DNA from: Peromyscus leucopus
Lineage: Eukaryota > Chordata > Mammalia > Rodentia > Cricetidae
Assembly: GCF_004664715.2 (NCBI RefSeq)
Contig: NC_051076.1
Coordinates: 1,311,800 to 1,375,799, forward strand
Length of the DNA: 64,000 nt
Direction of reading: 5' to 3'
The position numbers and the translations under genes are program-made. Positions 47,611-59,175 of this stretch are shown piece after piece (the stretch's first letter is position 1; the number at the start of each line of letters is the position of its first letter). A model generated the notes under the pieces. It was given only the letters and a program-made list of their open reading frames with translations. It ran no database searches and was not told the DNA's origin.

Positions 47611-48439
47611 ATAGAACAAAAAATATTCCAACAATATAACGCAATTTAAAATGTAGTCTGTAAAATTCTAGCTATGGTAGACTATTAAAATGTATTAAAA
47701 AAAATCAACTATGCAAGTAAAATTTTCTAGAAGATGACAAAAACAAGTGAAAATTGATTTAATTTTTATGAGATCAAAACCAAATTTCTTTTTAGATTTT
47801 TCTAATGCTAAAACAACCAGAAAAAAATATTAAAATCCAAAAATTGCCAAACTCATCAATAAACGAAACTTCATTTTCCATATTTTTCATTTCTTCTTTA
47901 TGAACTTATATTTACAGAGAAAATATGCATTTTAATACCTATTGATGCAATAATAGGGAATATTTATTGTGATTATTTAGGTATTTCTAATGATTAGAAA
48001 TTTAAACACTTTTCAATTTTCCACAAATATTCCTAAATATTAAAAATTCCATGTGTTTTCTGTTACATATGTGATGTTGTGCCTACAGTAGATATGCAGA
48101 AGCCCATCCTATTCTTTTTTTAAGTTAAAATGTACTTGTTGGCAGTATCCAATTCAAAGCAACTGAAATCCCATCACATTGAGGTAACTTTCCTGAAGTA
48201 TATCCCATTAAGAAAAATATACAGTAAGAAAAACTTCCACAAAAGATGCAAAAGAAGAGAATAAAAGATCCAGAACTTCCATTCAACTCTGAGTCTTGAC
48301 CATTATTCATTTACTCAATCAATAAATGACTGAGCAACTGTTGGGTATCAGACAAAAGTGCTGCTAAAAGGGGTGTTCAGCCCCAGGACACCCTTGACTA
48401 AAGGAACCATCCCTGAGGTGGTGTGAATATGAATGCCTC
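47611..48439. other. Intron sequence, nothing recognised
   Basis: AT-rich with no exon or repeat identified. Confidence 0.4.
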
Positions 48440-48765
48440 CCCACACCGGCCATGCTGAGGTTTCCAGGGAGTAGAACTGCTTGAAGGGATTAGGAGGTGT
48501 GGCCTTGTTAAAGCAAGTTTGTTTCCAGGGGTGGGCTTTGAGCTTTCAAAGACCGTGGCATTCTCTGTCTAGTTCTCTCTTTCTTAGCCTGCTGATCAGA
48601 ATGTGGCTCTCAGTGATGGCTCCAGAGCCTGCCTGAGTGCTTCCATGCCCACTCCCTGGCCTGATGATAGCGGGCTAACCTCTGACACTGTAAGCAAGCC
48701 CGCAAGTCAACTCTTCCTTTCATAAGAGCTGCCTTGGTCACAGTGACTAACACATCTCCCTTAAG
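48440..48765 (+). mobile_element. URR1-like hAT DNA transposon
   Basis: Contains ggaggtgtggccttgttaaa, ggggtgggctttgagctttc, a ctaacctctgacactgtaagc block and agagctgccttggtcacagt, in the order of the non-autonomous rodent URR1 element. Terminal inverted repeats are not clear. Confidence 0.75.
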
Positions 48766-49826
48766 TCACAGAATTTTCGTATTTGATAACTAAGGACCAC
48801 TTCCTGAGCATCGTGTGTGGGGATTATATGAGGAAGTACAGTGGGCCTTAGTTGCTTCAGGTGCTTAGACAGTGGTTTTCTGCAGTCCTTGAGTCTCCAG
48901 CCATCGTGTGATTTCACTGCTGAAAGTATAGACCATTTGGTGGCGTTTTAAAAATGCTCGTTGTTTAAAAAAAAAAGTTATTTTCAATGCTTTTTTTTTT
49001 TTTTTTGGTAGTATTGTCAATCTCCATTTAACTTCACTGTACTCTGGTGCCATCTAATGCTCAACTTCTCTGTCACATCTGTTTCTTTATCATCCCATGA
49101 ATATTATTTTAAGCCTGGGTGTAACCCTGCCAACAAATCTTCCCTTGATTGTTTCAAAATGTCCATCTGTCACCAAGCCCTTTAAAACTGTTGCCACTGT
49201 TTCCGTGACATTTAATTGTTTCTTCCCAAAACTTAGAGATCACTGTAAGAAATTCAACAACAGTGTCAGTCTGAGTTCCTTGTCAACATACAGAAAATAT
49301 ATACAAAATTGTGTAAGCTGTTTATGGAAGTGAAATGCTCCCGAGGCACGGGACACCCTCAGGGTGAAACTGCAGTTGCCCCACACTGAGGTTGGGAATT
49401 AGGCCTTTAAAAACCATCACACAGTGATTGGCCCTTATGGGGACACAGCTTTGTTGAGGATTTTTTCCTGAGGTCAAAGGCAGGTACTTTCCTGTGGCCA
49501 ATGGCCCGTCCCTATGGAAGCATATCTGTGAACATCAAAGCCCATGGTGAGCAGCCAAGAGGTGGATATGGCCCAACACAAGGGGCTGTGAGCAGAGAAT
49601 CAAACTAGTGACTGAAGGTCAGTCATCACTGAGTCTTTGTCTACTAATTACCTTCATAAGTTCAACTTATATAAGAGAAGTGTAGCCCTTAAAAATAAAT
49701 TTTACAATTCAATCTTCTGGGAGCACATAATTCACTTCAGATCCAAAAGCAGAAGTACCTTCTACTTATAGCTCTAACTTCCTATAGGGTGGGCACTCTG
49801 AAAAGCACTTTAAGAGATGCCTAAAG
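48766..49826. other. Intron sequence, nothing recognised
   Basis: Includes short A and T runs at 48966-48978 and 48993-49005. No exon or named repeat. Confidence 0.4.
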
Positions 49827-49985
49827 CAAGCTAAGTATCATGACACTCATTTGTAATCCCAGCCCTCAATATGTGGAGACAGGAGAAAAAGAAGTTCAAA
49901 GCCTCAACTGTATAACAAGTTGAAGGCCATACTGGGCTACATAAGACCTTGTCTCAAAGCAAACAATCAAATAAAAAAGATACCA
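49827..49985 (+). repeat. Old B1-like SINE
   Basis: gacactcatttgtaatcccagccctcaatatgtggagacagg, a caacaagttgaaggccata-type block, actgggctacataagacctt, and the tail ctcaaagcaaacaatcaaat. Strongly diverged B1 or proto-B1. Confidence 0.6.
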
Positions 49986-51744
49986 AAGGCACTGATATTC
50001 TCAATGATTATACCTGTTTTTAGTGGAAAGTGGAAAGAAATAAAACATAAAAACATAAATAATAATGAATAACTAATAATTGAATAAGAACTGCTAAATC
50101 AGTACTCAGAAGAAAAATTCAATGCAGGACTGTGTGAATGCTGGTACCTGGAAAGAGCAGAAATTATTGAGTTAGAATTTTTATTTTGAGTAATTTTGTC
50201 TGTCTGTTTAAAACTTAAAAAATAACATTCCTGTAAAATAGTCATAGCAATGGAGGAAATGCTCGCAGACAAAATATTTAAAACTACAGTTGTATTAGCT
50301 CCCTTATATATTCTTTTAAAAAGATGAAATAGTAAAACCCTTCAATAAATATGTAAACTTTAAGTATGAGCACCTCTTATGTCATACCATTCTACCTTGC
50401 CTAATAATTTGAATTTTTTCTTTTGAAAGCTTTCTTTATAATGGGAAAGTTGTACAGAACTCAACACAATTTCACACTCATTAAGGTATCTACCATGTAA
50501 AGGCACACATGAAGCAAAGGAATAACCACAAGTTACTATTCTTAGACCATGAAGACATGATGCAGAGAAATTGTGCAAAGGAGAACTTATCTATGAAGCA
50601 CAGACAACCTCTGACTTCCTGCAACAGGGAGGGTTCAGGAGCAAGTTAGAATGCTGTTCTAGAAGTCAGCTTTGCCCAAGGAAGCAAGATCAAATAGTAA
50701 TAGCAGGGGTCACAGTGGAGAAACACCTGACTGGGAGGAAGGATACCTAACACATTCCTGGAGAAGGAAGGAGATGGAGAGACAAAGACAGAGAGGCCTT
50801 GGACCCAGCCTCTCTTGGCCTTTCCAGATGTGAGCCAGTCCCACCCTTCTGTGAAGCCTCATCCAGGAAGACTGCAGCTCTGTCATCTGCAAAGGAAGAT
50901 ATGTCATTCCTGATTCCTTAGCTCCAATCTGCCCATCTCATCAAACTTCTCAAATGTATCCAGCATGATAGAAATTACTGGGTTCCCTTCATTCCTGAGC
51001 CTTATATCCTGGCAGGATGTGGTGGCCAACCCCAGACACTGACCTGCTGACTTCTGGCATACCATGCATCCTCTCCAGTATGTCCACATTCCACCCCAGC
51101 TCTACTCAGGTCCCATCTCCTAGGTTGCTCCTTCAAGCAGAGACTCCATCTTAAAGTTAGGCATGGCTATACCTGGCTTAGTTCACTTGTTTAAAAGAAT
51201 TAATTACATTTCCATTTGTCAATGCCCAGAGCACAAATGCTCAGATTCACACCCCACTAAATTATCTATCGTTCAGTTTTGAAATTCTTCATTTTAACAG
51301 TGCAGACTCTGCACTGTTTATTTAACCTCACAGACAAGAGCTTCCATATATCTAGCATATTTATTTCTAGGCTGAACAGAGAGAGCTACATGAGAACAAA
51401 TTCACACTAGTAGTGCACACCGGAGGAACTGGACCAGCCACTGTTTAAAACGAGGCAATTATCTCCATATTTATCTCCTGAGACAAGTAATTTTTCTGGT
51501 TTTATTATCAGCAGGACATCCAAGATGAACAATCTCTGCATGGCAGGAGACTGGAGTTCCAGAAACTACAAGAGATGCTTAGATTTTTCATGTGTGGCTG
51601 AAACTCAGCCTGATGAGGCTAGCTGACAAGTACTTCTGTTAGGTGTCACATCCTCTGATAAAGGAATCTCACTTGTCTTATTCTCAAACCCCCAAACAGT
51701 CTTTACATAAAAATATATAAAAAGGAATCAAGAGTCACCTAGTG
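49986..51744. other. Intron sequence, nothing recognised
   Basis: 1.76 kb without recognisable exon, RNA gene or repeat. Confidence 0.4.
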
Positions 51745-52252
51745 TAGCATGAATCTTAAATGGTCTTTTTAATAAAAACAATCCCAGAGGCAGTTATTGG
51801 GGTAAATGCTGGAAGATCAGAGAAGCAGAACAAGCCACAGCCACCTCACCTTTCCAGTTCCTCAGCTGATCCTGTTTTCTCAGACTGGAAGCCTCTGAGT
51901 CCTTATCCAAATGGATCTCAGTTGAACTGCTTCTTGAAAGCCTGAAAGCTTAACCAGGCTCTAGTTCCTGGTCCTCATGTCTTATATACCTTTCTGCTTT
52001 CTGCCATCACTTCCTGGGATTAAAGGTTCACTTCCTGGGATTAAAGATGTGAGTTACCATTCCTGGCTGTTTCCAGTGTGGCTTTAAACTCACAGAGATC
52101 CGGATGGATTCTGCCTCCCAAGTGATAGGATTAAAGGTGTGTGTGCCACTATTTTCTGGCCTCTATATCTAGTGGCTGTTCTGTTCTCTCACCCCAGATA
52201 AGTTTATTAGGGTGCACAATATTTTGGGGAACACAATATCACCACAACCTAG
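51745..52252 (-). repeat. LTR-like repeat containing antisense B1-type sequence
   Basis: A unit from gaatcttaaatggtc to acacaatatcaccacaa that I recall as recurrent in rodent genomes. Its middle (52010-52165) holds a duplicated cttcctgggattaaag and an antisense B1-type block (actcacagagatccggatgg, gataggattaaaggtgtgtg). Boundaries and orientation are tentative. Confidence 0.45.
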
Positions 52253-52519
52253 AAAACAAAACTCCAAATTAAAAAAAGAAATGCCAATTGTGATCAAATT
52301 AGGGCTCCCCTGTATCTTGGTCTCTTTCATAAATAGCGCAGTTCATGGACACCTTCTAATTCATGGGCACATCACACCTCTTCTTCAGAGACCCATCTAC
52401 ACATCCTTGTGAGAACTAATCTCCATAGATGCTTTCTGACTCATGGGTACCTCTTGTTCAGAGAACCATCCTTGTAAGGATCAACCCATTGAGAGCGGGT
52501 GGGGAGGTGACTATTGCTT

Positions 52520-52735
52520 GAATTAGTTACTTTATTTTGAGGTGCAGGTGATTGAACTTAAGGTTTCACACCTGCTAGGCAAATGCTCTACCACCAAGCA
52601 GTAGTTCAAGCCCCTCCCCCTTTTATGAGATAGGGTGTTGGTAAATTGCCCAAAGATGTCTTGAATTCAGGATCCTCCTGCTTCAGCCTCTGGAGAAACT
52701 GGGATTATAGGTCTGAGCCACCAGGTGCGCTACGT
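52520..52735 (-). repeat. B4-like SINE, antisense
   Basis: Antisense tRNA-like head (gctaggcaaatgctctacca) followed by antisense B1 part (tcaggatcctcctgcttcag, ctgggattataggtctgagcc), the B4 order in reverse. Confidence 0.65.
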
Positions 52736-52774
52736 TTAAGTCTTATAATGTTAACGGTGCTATTTCTTCTTTAT

Positions 52775-53110
52775 TCTTTTCTCATATAACACATCCCTCA
52801 TCCTCCTGTCCCTCCACTTCTCTCAGTCTCTCCCCACTCTCCTCAGATATACTTCTTCTCCATTTCCCTTCAGAAAGGAGCAGGTCTCCCAGTGATATCA
52901 ACTGAACACAGCATAAACAAGATGCAATAAGACTAGGCACAAACCTCATACCAAAGCTAGACGAGGCAACCCAGTAGGAGGAAAGGGTCCCAAGAGTAGG
53001 CAAAAGAGTCAGAGAGACCCCCACTCCTACTGCTAAGTAATGAAGCTATCCTAACTTCATGAGACTTACTACTGATTTCCTTTCAACACTGAAGTACCAA
53101 TTGAGGGTTC
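52775..53110 (-). mobile_element. Lx-type L1 3' UTR, antisense
   Basis: Reverse complement of the same 3' UTR seen at 45990-46300: aggcaacccagtaggaggaa, gggtcccaagagtaggcaaa, agtcagagagacccccactc. Confidence 0.75.
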
Positions 53111-53440
53111 TGGGCTCTGGGTTAAACGTCATGATCTTCCCTCAATGAAACAATGATAGAGAATTTTTATTTTGTGTATATTTTGATTTTCTTATGGGTA
53201 CTATATCACTAAATCCATTAATTTATAAAGAGACTATGCAATCAAACAAGGAGAATTACTACTATATCCCTTCCCTGTTTGAAAAATAGAGCTTACTTGA
53301 CTATGAGTCCAGTAAAGTGGTAAAGAGCCAAGTCAACCACCCAAACATAAATAAACCACACCCCATTCTCCCACTATGAGATAAAAATAGATAATTAACA
53401 CCCTATCAACTTGGACATGGCTCTGCCATTGGGATTGCCT
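53111..53440. other. Intron sequence, nothing recognised
   Basis: AT-rich, no exon or repeat recognised. Confidence 0.35.
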
Positions 53441-53760
53441 ATGAGATGCTACCTCCTACTCCAGAGGGCAGTTGTGTCTGGGTGCCGGAAGCCTGTGTTG
53501 CCTGATGGTTGGTCATTGTAGTGGTTGGCTGAGAAGGACATAGCACAGATTGGCAGGCTGGGCACAGCTGCTACAGTTTCTGAGCAGTCACACTTACAGG
53601 ACCGGCTGGAATGCACTCCCTGAGCATTTGTAAAGTGGCAGGCAGCCTGGCTCATGTTGCCACTTACAATTTGGTTGTTTTGCAAACTGTAGTCTCTATG
53701 AGAAATTTTTGTGTTCCCTCCCCCCCATGCTATAGCACTGTTGAATAAATGTGATAGTAA
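53441..53760 (+). other. Unidentified GC-richer segment ending in AATAAA
   Basis: About 320 bases of normal GC content between AT-rich flanks. The plus strand ends with a C-rich run and GAATAAATG (about 53743), as at the 3' end of a transcript-derived insert. One plus frame reads LAEKDIAQIGRLGTAATVSE between stops. The minus strand is open for 78 codons. No family recognised. It could be a decayed processed pseudogene or an LTR. Confidence 0.3.
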
Positions 53761-53984
53761 GCTCTTATATACTTCATGGTTTCCTTTTTTAGTTGATAGA
53801 ATTCCTGCAAATCAACTTTATAAATGAGAATATCAGTCATACATGAGAATATAAAACGCTAGACCTTATGTCTGAAAAGACAGAAAGATTATACAATCCC
53901 CATGTCCTTTACCATGCATTAGAGCTGAACAATGAGCATCCTACCCAATCTCTCCAAAATTACATTGATAATATTGGTTTTTCC
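53761..53984. other. Intron sequence, nothing recognised
   Basis: AT-rich, featureless. Confidence 0.35.
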
Positions 53985-54355
53985 TTTTAATGAAAATACA
54001 TTTTTTTCTCATACATCTTAATAAGTTTCCCCTCCCTCTACTCCTTCCTGTTCCTCTCCATCTCCCCTTCCATCCAGATCCACTCCCTTTCTGTCTCTCA
54101 TTAGAAAACAAATGGGCTTATATGGGATGATAATAAAATAAAACATAATAAGATAAAACAAAACTAACACATCAGAATTGGACAAAACCAACAAGCAGAA
54201 GGAAAAGAGCCCAAGAGCAGCACATGGAACAGAGACCAACTTATTTATATAGTCAGGAATCCCATAAAAACATTAAACTGGGAGCTATAATATATACACA
54301 AAAGACCTGTAGGGTAAAAAGAGAGAATATAATATATAAATAAAATTAAAATTAA
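53985..54355 (-). mobile_element. L1 3' UTR piece, antisense
   Basis: Pyrimidine-rich start (cccctccctctactccttcc), then catccagatccactcccttt, gtctctcattagaaaacaaa, a block with aacacatcagaattggacaa and agacctgtaggg. This is the reverse complement of a rodent L1 3' UTR. Confidence 0.6.
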
Positions 54356-54984
54356 AAAAAGAAAAAGGAAGAGTTCAGACATGAACTTATGAAATAAGGA
54401 ACCTCCAAAGATGCCAAACAACAGTGATTTGGAAGCATAAACCTCCTCACAGAATCACATTGTAAAGATTTTCATTTCCTTTTATGCCAACATCAGGAGA
54501 AAAGCTGAAAGCTCATTTAAAAAAGATGTCTTCATGTTTTCACAGCTCTAACTCTTGGATCACTGTGGTAAATCTGATTTCCATCTCTAAGTTGTCTGAA
54601 AGAATCTGTCCCCTACACACTGGTAATGGGACATCAGATTGTCTTCTCTGCTTTCATGAAAGAGGTTTGCATCTACTTAGATTTCTATTTCTTTTACACA
54701 AGTTGTAAATATCAGATTCTAGTTGAAAAAGCAGCCAGCCCACTTCTCTACAAAACAATTCTCCATAGACAATATGGCTCTTCACAGAGCAGTGACTAGG
54801 ACACAGGTCTCAAACTAGAGCGTGAGCTTCTTCACCTCAGCCAAACATCTGGGCTCCCCAGTGCTTGAATACTTGTGTAGATCTAAAATCTCTCACACTG
54901 AAAAGGCCCTGGTCTCTGCCAACAATCCCAGGTCCATCTACCAATCAATACAAATGTGAGGATTTAACAAGGCAACTCCACATA
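54356..54984. other. Intron sequence, nothing recognised
   Basis: No exon or repeat recognised. Confidence 0.35.
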
Positions 54985-55290
54985 GTTAAAAAAGGAGGTT
55001 TATTTTGGGGTAACTTACAGCCAGTAAAGGGGTTGGTTACAGGATCCAGGAAAGGTGAGGTGCAGTCCAGCAGGGTTCTCTGGAGAACTCTGACTCGGTC
55101 TTCCATCCAGCATCTAGGATTGTGAGGATCCACGATGCCTGGCAAGTCTGGATCTCAGCTCTTAAGGGCTCCCATCTCAGCCCCGCCCCAGGGGCAGGTC
55201 ATAGGTAGGCATGGCAGTTACCAGAAACCTTACTGGTAGTACTTCCAGGTCAAAGCTGGAACAGCTACCCACTACAAAATACATGTTCAC
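54985..55290 (-). repeat. Possible LTR, antisense
   Basis: The segment from aggaggtttattttggggtaa to agctacccactacaa has a GC-box-like core (cccgcccc near 55183). The opening TTTATT would be an antisense polyadenylation signal (AATAAA). The pattern fits an antisense LTR of unknown family. Confidence 0.35.
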
Positions 55291-55410
55291 CAAATTCTAG
55301 CTGTCCAGGCAATCCTTAAGTAACTTCTACTGTAACCACTGTTCCTCAACCTCCAGAACCTTCTGCCACATCACTTATTTCTCCTTTCTACTATACCTGG
55401 CTATTTCCTA

Positions 55411-56294
55411 TGTAGACAGATTTTTCTTTGGGCTGACAGCTCACAAAAAATGGCATGGAGACTTATTATTAATTATGAAAGCTTGTCCTATATCTTGGGC
55501 TTGTTCCCAATTAGCTCATATTCAAGTTAGCCTGTCATGGAATATTATTTGAAAATGTATTATATTTGCTTATCCTGTGAATCACTCGTTTAATGATGCA
55601 AAGATATGTTACATTCTTTTTATGTTGCATTTGTGTAACTCTGTGAATCTGTGTTACTTTGCCTGTCTAAAATACCCAATTGGTCTAATAAAGAGCTGAA
55701 TGGGAAATAGCAAGGCAGGAGAATGGATAGTTGGGGCTGGCAGGCAGAGAGAATAAATAGGAGGAGAAATCTGGGAAGAGATGAGACAGAGGAGTGGAAG
55801 AAGGAAGAGAGGAGGACATCAGGGACCAGCCACACAGCTACACAGCCAGCCATGGAGTAGGAAGTGAAGAAAGTTAAACAGAAATAGAGAAAAGATAAAA
55901 GCCCACAGGCAAAAGGTAGATGGGATAATTTAAGTTAATAAAAGCTGGCTAGAAATAAGCCAAGCTAAGGCCGGACATTTATAAGTAAGAATAAGACTCC
56001 ATGTGATTTACTTGGGAGCTCAGTGGCCAGCCCCCAAGAGAACAAAGAGTAAAAACAACCAACAACGTTAACCCATTAATCTACATTCTATCACGTGGCA
56101 TTACCTCTATTCCATCTTGTACCTCCTGTTTCCTCTCTGTTTCTCCTAACATTTTCTGTAAGCCTAGATCCTTTCTCTTCTTCCTTTCTCTACCCAGAAA
56201 TCTTGCCTATATCTCTTGCTTAGCTATTGGCCATTCCACTTTTTATTACACCAATCACAGAAATACATCTTCACTCTGTATACAAATATCCCAA
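55411..56294 (-). mobile_element. 3' LTR of minus-strand class II element, split by an insertion
   Basis: TGTAGACAGATTTTTC at the left end. It matches 58816-59169 on both sides of a nested LTR (55533-56067). Without that insert it is about 343 bases. TTCCTA (55405-55410) and CTCCTA (59170-59175) form the 6-base target duplication of the whole element, with one mismatch. TTTCCCCCTTT right after it (56295-56305) is the complement of a polypurine tract, so this is the 3' LTR on the minus strand. Confidence 0.85.
55527..56073 (+). mobile_element. Solo LTR nested inside another LTR
   Basis: LTR from TGTCATGGAATATT (55533) to AACAACG (56067), where the last base of an expected CA end is mutated. 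Flanks TTAGCC (55527-55532) and TTAACC (56068-56073) are a 6-base duplication with one mismatch. The host LTR aligns across the insertion. The family is one I recall from cricetid genomes (ggtctaataaagagctgaa, ctacacagccagccatggag). Plus orientation. Confidence 0.8.
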
Positions 56295-58794
56295 TTTCCC
56301 CCTTTGTCTAATTAAAAAGGAATGGTTTTAACTCAAATATAGTAAAATTATATACAATAATAACAATTACCAGGCAAGAATTACATTTACAATGTCCAGT
56401 CCATTTGCATTTTGCAAATTCAGAGAAAATACTGGATTATCTATCCTATTTTAGTGGGTCCAAAGTTTTATACCTGAACCACTTTCTATCAGAACTTGTA
56501 TTACCATCCTAAAAATATCTTTTTAGACCTAAAAATATTTTCTTAGATAAACAACTTAAGCTTCTATGTCTCTCAACATTATACACTTTACATCTATTTT
56601 GTGAGCTTTTCTGAATTTAGTAACAAGGAAAACTATAAAACTAAAACTATTCTGCAACCCCATCAGAAACCTGAGACAGATAAAATATTACCTGAGTAAA
56701 CAGGAAGTACAGAGCAAGCAACTTCTAAAACTATAGAAACAGCTAGCTGTCTGGACAGGCACCTCTGAAATGTTGGAGCATCCATCTTTAGCCTGCAGGC
56801 CTAGAATATCTGACAGACTTTACTTTGAAGCAGGAATTTTCAAAGACTGTCCTGTCTTGTCTTGGCAAAGTTCAGCACTCACCTTCTTTTGTGTTCTGCT
56901 TGTCCAATTTGAAAAGCATACTGTTAACAGTCGAGGCCAGGGCAGTTTCTTGTGCAGTGGCTAATTTTGCCACAATAAAAGAAAACTCCATATGGAGGTT
57001 CTTCAATGACTACCATTCCTTTTTGAAGAAAATTGGTGCTGCCAGGAGCACATGTGTCTTACTGTTATGAAAAGCCTTAGGTAATTAAAACATCTTAACA
57101 TCTACAGGTCTCTGAAGTGTTTGAAGACCATCTGTCCATCTAAAATATTTTCTGTTTGATCTTGAAAACATACCTAACATACCAAACAAATTTGATTGTT
57201 AGATGACTAACTACTAATCTGCATTTCTTAATTATCCTGAATAGTTTATAAAAATAACTTTCAAGGACTAGAAAGTTTGTTAAATGTTAAATGAGCTGCA
57301 TGAGTACAATACCTTAAACAAAAGTAGAAATATATATGTGTGTGTGTGTGTGTGTGTGCATGTATATATATACATACATATATAGTATAACAAAAATAAG
57401 TCTTAAATTTGTATCAATATATAAAAATATCTTAAAGAGTAGAAACATATATAGAGTATTCTTCTAACAAAAATAACCTTAAATGTGTACCAATATACCA
57501 AAATCCATGCCAATGTAAAATATTTGCTTTTTAGTTTAAAGTAGATTCAATAATTTACCCTTTTATCCTATCATTCCTATATCCCCCCTTTTTTCTTTTT
57601 AGAAAGATATCCTAAATCTAACCTCCCTTGCTTAGTTTCCTCCCTTACCAGTAACAATTAGCAAACCAACCCTCTAAATGATGACAAACATCCATCACCC
57701 ACCAAACAACCAAGAACTACCACCCCCTTCTTGGGAATTAGGGTGTCATATTATGAAAATTACTTCCTGTTGTTTGGGGCAACAGCATCTTTATATATCT
57801 GCATTAATACAAGTATGGAATGTATAGTGTGCACAAGTCAGCTAAAGATGATTTTTTGCTTTATGTTTGAGCAGATAAAAGGCATCTGTTAACTTTATGT
57901 CTGTTTGGACTATATAACCAAACCTCTGTCCATACCACATGAAAGGATGGCATGTAATGATAAATCATGAGGACTCTGTAGCCAACAAGATTTATCATAA
58001 CTCATCCAGCTTCAGAGCTGTTCCCTTAGTAGAAAGATTAGCATATGTGTCACCTGTCCTGTAGTTTTTCTTGATTTCTATTTTTATGTCAAGATCCTCA
58101 CAGTTCTTCCCTGGTCAAATCTGATCTTCATTAATTTTGAGGAGAATCACAACTTTTTGTTTCCCGTGGAAACAAAGGCATAACCTCTTCCCCAATGCAA
58201 CATATTTTCTAGCTAGCATTTTGAAGTTAAGACATTCTTAAACTACAGAGGTTGGTTAGATTTAGCATAATCCAATGTCTCTCAGCAACTATTGTTTTCG
58301 TATATTAGCATTTAAAAATTTCAAAGTCAACAAAGCATCATACAGGATTCAGACACCCTGTGTATTTCCCACATTTGTGTGTCTTATTCTTTTTATATTA
58401 CTTTATTCTCTCTTTAAAGACTTTATTATTTTTAAACTACTTATTTCTATGACTGTCTATACTTGTTTTCTTGTCTTTCTTCAGCATCTAAGCACATTTT
58501 TAAAAATACTGTGCCTTTTTAGAGGTTTTCTGTGTCTGGACCTGGCTTTATTAAGTGCCTGCAGCATTCTCTGACCAAATGGGACAAATCTTAAACTGTC
58601 ATGTCAGCTGCCGTATGACTCAGCTTAGGGCATGGCTCTAACAACTAGCTCCAGCCTGCAGGCAGCAGTTGGAAGCCACACCTCTGCATGCCTAGCACCA
58701 GCCTGCCTGAGAGCCTGCAGGACTAGGAAGCCACATCTGGCTCCTCGTCCAGGACTTTTCTTAGGTTTTTCAGGCCCTACCTTTGGATATTCAA
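56295..58794 (-). mobile_element. Internal region of minus-strand non-coding class II element
   Basis: 2.5 kb between polypurine tract and primer site, with no gag, pol or env frame on the minus strand. The element is non-autonomous. A TG/TA dinucleotide tract lies at 57330-57390. The part next to the primer site (58600-58794) is GC-richer, like a packaging leader. Confidence 0.75.
57330..57390 (+). repeat. TA/TG microsatellite
   Basis: atatatatg(tg)n followed by tatatatacatacatata inside the element's internal region. Confidence 0.85.
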
Positions 58795-58813
58795 GTCCCC
58801 ACATTGGATGCCA
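58795..58813 (-). promoter_or_regulatory. tRNA-Lys1,2 primer binding site, decayed
   Basis: The minus strand reads TGGCATCCAATGTGGGGAC, two bases after the LTR. The canonical Lys1,2 site is TGGCGCCCAACGTGGGGC. The differences are transitions at the CpG positions and one extra A. This places the element among betaretrovirus-like (class II) retroelements. Confidence 0.8.
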
Positions 58814-58815
58814 TA

Positions 58816-59169
58816 TGTAGATAGAGTTTTCTTTGGGCTGCCAGCTCACACAAAAACAATATGGAGACATATGACTTATTCTTAATAATAAAAGCTTGAT
58901 CTGTAGCTTAGGCTTGCTCCTAGTTAGCTCTTATAACTTAAATTAACCAATTTATATTAATCTATGTTCTATCATGTGACATTATTTCTCTTCATTTTGC
59001 ACCTCCTGTTTCCTCTCTGTGTCCTGGCATCTCCCAAGTGCCTAGGTGCCTGGATTCTTCGTCTTCTTCCCTTCTCTCCCTGAAAATCCTACCTATAACT
59101 CCTGCCTAGCTTTTTATTACACCAATAACAGCAGTACACCTTCACGCAGTATACAAATAGGCCACAACA
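58816..59169 (-). mobile_element. 5' LTR of minus-strand class II element
   Basis: TGTAGATAGAGTTTTC ... GGCCACAACA, 354 bases, followed by the target duplication CTCCTA. Same family as 284-662. Confidence 0.88.
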
Positions 59170-59175
59170 CTCCTA

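Noticed and set aside
53449..53685. 78-codon minus-strand frame rich in Cys and His
   Set aside because: No recognisable zinc-binding spacing or homolog. The polyadenylation signal is on the opposite strand. Listed only as an unidentified segment.
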